64,000 nucleotides of DNA. Source: an uncultured Acetatifactor sp. GTDB taxonomy: Bacteria; Bacillota; Clostridia; Lachnospirales; Lachnospiraceae. Every line of letters begins with the position of its first letter. The first letter of the stretch is position 1. The position numbers were made by a program, and so were the translations under genes. Where the stretch lies: positions 62,001 through 126,000 of the forward strand of contig CAJUGH010000006.1 of NCBI GenBank assembly GCA_910586215.1, given 5' to 3'. This document shows positions 61,553-64,000 of the stretch, one piece after another. The notes under the pieces are model-generated. The model was given only the letters and a program-made list of their open reading frames with translations. It was not told the origin of the DNA and searched no databases.

Positions 61553-63142
61553 TCAGAACTGGTTATAGATAAACTGGCTGGCGTCATACCCGATGCCATA
61601 AGCCCCCATAAGGAGCACCACCAGGAACAGCCCGTACCAGACTACAAACCGCACCGGGTAAGGCTTCCTGGCGATCCGGTCCCGGACACTGCCCCGCCGC
61701 CCCAGTAGACTCACCGACACCAGCGCCACCGCCCCCAGGGCCAATATCCCATAATCCAGCGCAGAAAGGCCCAGGGCCAGCAGGGAGCCGTCCCACAGGA
61801 TATTCCAGTTGCGGGCTGAAAGCAGGGAACCGAACATCTGGAAAGTCACCGGCACTGACCGGTAACAGTCAAAGAGCCGTAGACAGGCCACCAGCAGGAA
61901 GGTCCTCACCACCTCAAACAGGTGATAACACTTCCCCCCTGCCCCGAACCGTCTGTGAAAACGCTCATATACCGGTTCCAGGCTCTCGGAAACCATCAGC
62001 ACCAGCCAGTTCCCCAGCCCCCAGACCACAAAATTCCAGCTGGCTCCATGCCAGATGCCTGTGGCAAACCATACCGTGAAGGAAGCCAGATACACCGGCA
62101 GCCGCTTCCCCACCGTCTCCCCCAGGTGGCTTCTGGAGAACCTGGTGAATTTCTGCATAGGCCTCGATACGGACAAGGGATAGAAGATATAATCCCGGAA
62201 CCAGGTACCCATGGTAATATGCCACCTGCGCCAGAACTCCTTTAATGACCTGGAGGAATACGGCCTCTCAAAGTTCTCCGTAAGACGGATCCCCAGGGTC
62301 TCGGCGATCCCGATGGTAATGTCAATACCCCCTGTAAAATCTGCATACAGTTCCAGGGCATAGAACAGCATCCCCACCAGTACATAAGCGCCGGCATACT
62401 GCCCTGTATCCCCTATGATGGCGTTGACCCCCACCAGGATCCTGTCTGCGATGACCATTTTCTTAAAATACCCAAACAGCATGCGCTGCAGGCCATAACT
62501 CACCGTCCTGCCCTCAAAAGGGTGTTCTTTGTACAGGGTCTCTGACAGATCGCCGAACCGGCTGATAGGTCCCTGGACAAGCTGTGGGAAAAAGGATACA
62601 AACAGGGCAAACCGGAACAGGTTCCGCTCCACCTGTACGGTTCCCCGGTACACGTCAATGAGGTACCCCACCGCCTGGAAGGTATAAAAGGAGATCCCCA
62701 GGGGCAGGGCAAGATCCAGGAAGGACAGGCGGCCTTCCCGGCCCAGTGCTCCCAGGAGACTGTTCACATTGGCAATGGCAAAATTGGTATACTTCACCAC
62801 GGCCAGGATCCCCATATTGAGAAGGATTGCTGCAAGGATCCACCTGCGGCGTATCTTTTTCTGTGTCTCCTTGTAAGCCTTCTTCTCCTCCCTGGACAGG
62901 TCTGCCTTGTGTGCCTTTAAGTATACAGCCTGCGCCTCCTCGTTTTTTCCGATCCGGAGGGCGGCAATATACACCGTGACTGTGGTCACAAGGATATAGG
63001 GCAGATATTCCGGCCCTGCAAAAAAATAAAAAAGATAACTGGCCGCCAGCAGAAGCCCCCACTGGCACTTCCGCGGAATCAAATAATACAGCACAAAAAC
63101 GATGGCAATAAATCCCAAAAATCCATACGATGTAAATAACAT
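61553..63142 (-). CDS. MBOAT acyltransferase (DltB/AlgI-like)
   Basis: A 529-residue membrane-bound O-acyltransferase with about 10 hydrophobic segments, beginning MLFTSYGFLGFIAIVF. The conserved His is in TGIWHGASWNFVVWG; WHITMGTWFRDYIFYPL and DFTGGIDITIGIAETLG are typical of AlgI/DltB. Start 63,142 has GAGGGAAG 5 bases upstream. It transfers an acyl group, probably from the carrier protein encoded just before it, across the membrane. Confidence 0.93.
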   Translation of the reverse strand: MLFTSYGFLGFIAIVFVLYYLIPRKCQWGLLLAASYLFYFFAGPEYLPYILVTTVTVYIAALRIGKNEEAQAVYLKAHKADLSREEKKAYKETQKKIRRRWILAAILLNMGILAVVKYTNFAIANVNSLLGALGREGRLSFLDLALPLGISFYTFQAVGYLIDVYRGTVQVERNLFRFALFVSFFPQLVQGPISRFGDLSETLYKEHPFEGRTVSYGLQRMLFGYFKKMVIADRILVGVNAIIGDTGQYAGAYVLVGMLFYALELYADFTGGIDITIGIAETLGIRLTENFERPYSSRSLKEFWRRWHITMGTWFRDYIFYPLSVSRPMQKFTRFSRSHLGETVGKRLPVYLASFTVWFATGIWHGASWNFVVWGLGNWLVLMVSESLEPVYERFHRRFGAGGKCYHLFEVVRTFLLVACLRLFDCYRSVPVTFQMFGSLLSARNWNILWDGSLLALGLSALDYGILALGAVALVSVSLLGRRGSVRDRIARKPYPVRFVVWYGLFLVVLLMGAYGIGYDASQFIYNQF

Positions 63143-63185
63143 GACTGCTTCCCTCAAGGCCTGCGGAGGCTGCCGCCTTCCGTCC

Positions 63186-63416
63186 TCAAGCTTCCTCCTC
63201 CAGTCTCTGGATCAGGGCATACAGGGCTTTCGCGGAGTTGAAATTCTCCGGGACAATGTCCTTGGCGGTAATGGCCACATCGAAGGTATCATTGATCTCA
63301 GCGATCAGACTCACAATGTCAAAAGAATCCAGGATCTTGTCGTCTATCAGAGCCTCCTCCACCTCGTAATCCACATCCGGGTGCAACTCCCCTAAAATCT
63401 CCAATAATTCTTCCAT
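63186..63416 (-). CDS. Acyl/D-alanyl carrier protein (DltC-like)
   Basis: A 76-residue carrier. The phosphopantetheine Ser31 is in LDSFDIVSLIAEIN. Start 63,416 (MEELLEILGELHP) has GGAG 6 bases upstream. The pattern LIDDKILDSFD and a downstream IVPENFNS resemble DltC. It lies 13 bases after the adenylation gene and 43 before the MBOAT gene, i.e. in a shared operon. Confidence 0.9.
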   Translation of the reverse strand: MEELLEILGELHPDVDYEVEEALIDDKILDSFDIVSLIAEINDTFDVAITAKDIVPENFNSAKALYALIQRLEEEA

Positions 63417-63429
63417 GGTTTTCTCCTCT

Positions 63430-64000
63430 CTATCCCTCATACTGCTTTTTCAAGGCAATCCTGTCTATCTTCCCATTGGCCGTAAAGGGCAGTTCCTCTG
63501 TCCGCAGGATCCGGTTGGGCATCATATAGCGGGGCAGCCTGTCCCGCAGTGCTGCCGCAAGTTCCTTCTCCCCGGTCTCCCCCACATAATACAGCACGAT
63601 CCTTGCCTTCTTCGTGTCGTAGATACAGGCGGCCATACGGACTGGCGGCAGCATGGCGACATTGGCCTCGATCTCCCCCAGTTCAATGCGGTGTCCCATA
63701 TGCTTGATCTGGTAGTCCCTGCGGGATACGAACTCCAGTTCTCCCCTCTCATTGTAACGTCCTATATCCCCTGTCCGGTAGATACGCTCCGGATAGGATG
63801 TATGCAGCGGATTCTGGACGAATACTTCCGCCGTGCGCTCCGGGTCATTGTAATATCCCAGGGTCAGGGCCGTGCCCCGGATACAGATCTCCCCCGCTTC
63901 TCCTTCCCCGGCCAGTTTTCCCTCCGGGGTCATCAGCAGGATCTCCCGGTTGGGAAAAGGATGCCCGATGGGAATCCTCTCATCTTCCCTAAACTCCCGC
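63430..64000 (-). CDS. AMP-forming adenylation enzyme (DltA-like), C-terminal part
   Basis: The 3' 190 codons are present; the 5' end runs off the right edge. Adenylation core motifs are seen: GEICIRGTALTLGYYNDPERT (A5-like, key residues RG, GY), YRTGDIGRY (A7), RRDYQIKHMGHRIELGEIE (A8) and the catalytic Lys in NGKIDRIAL (A10). In dlt modules this enzyme charges D-alanine onto the carrier protein; the substrate cannot be read here because the pocket lies outside the window. Confidence 0.85.
   Translation of the reverse strand, partial: REFREDERIPIGHPFPNREILLMTPEGKLAGEGEAGEICIRGTALTLGYYNDPERTAEVFVQNPLHTSYPERIYRTGDIGRYNERGELEFVSRRDYQIKHMGHRIELGEIEANVAMLPPVRMAACIYDTKKARIVLYYVGETGEKELAAALRDRLPRYMMPNRILRTEELPFTANGKIDRIALKKQYEG

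Noticed and set aside
1..64000. Prophage, transposase, defence system or toxin-antitoxin pair
   Set aside because: No integrase, transposase, phage structural gene or paired small toxin genes are visible; the only mobile-like signals are noncoding repeats.

Overview
The window is a chromosomal segment of a motile, endospore-forming, low-to-mid GC Firmicute, most likely a Lachnospiraceae (Clostridium cluster XIVa) member. The evidence is a codY-linked fla/che operon with fliY, motA-motB and flbD inside it, a three-zinc-ribbon TopA, a long PolC, sporulation genes (gpr, spoIIP, sigK), and intergenic repeats. Nearly every gene lies on the minus strand; only rpsT and hisJ are clearly on plus. The species is not identifiable from sequence alone.

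Region 1 (1-30,487) is one very long minus-strand flagellar/chemotaxis operon. In transcription order it reads flgB, flgC, fliE, fliF, fliG, fliH, fliI, fliJ, a MotE/MgtE-N-like protein, fliK, flgD, a flagellar operon protein, flgE, flbD, motA, motB, fliL, fliM, fliY, cheY, fliO, fliP, fliQ, fliR, flhB, flhA, flhF, flhG, a PilZ/YcgR protein, cheB, cheA, cheW and a cheC cut by the window edge. A sigma-A-like promoter at 30,554-30,581, just after the codY terminator, probably drives it. Many genes overlap or abut. Two larger gaps hold repeat-like structured elements, one between flhB and flhA and one between the MotE-like gene and fliK.

Region 2 (30,488-50,450) holds codY, topA, tRNA-Glu(CTC), polC-ispG, dprA, comM, sigK, hemW, lepA, spoIIP and gpr. 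Promoters can be proposed for codY, topA, tRNA-Glu and lepA. SigK lacks the usual inhibitory pro-sequence and starts with TTG behind a 10-bp inverted repeat.

Region 3 (50,580-58,830) has rpsT (plus strand), a three-gene cassette of unknown role (a membrane protein with duplicated GPTAVF motifs, a double zinc-ribbon protein and a TPM-domain protein), then the glycolytic genes gap, pgk and tpiA with a MazG-like gene, and a divergent hisJ.

Region 4 (59,010-64,000) has a lipoprotein of unknown function, a small P-loop kinase-like protein, and a four-gene dlt-like module (adenylation enzyme, carrier protein, MBOAT acyltransferase, DltD-like protein with Cys in the nucleophile position).

The least expected signals are in the gaps. 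A two-hairpin element occurs after flhB and after pgk; its stems change sequence while keeping their pairing, and its loop AAAGTAC is conserved. Two further dispersed inverted-repeat families occur in at least six gaps. No transposase, prophage, CRISPR array or recognised defence system was found.
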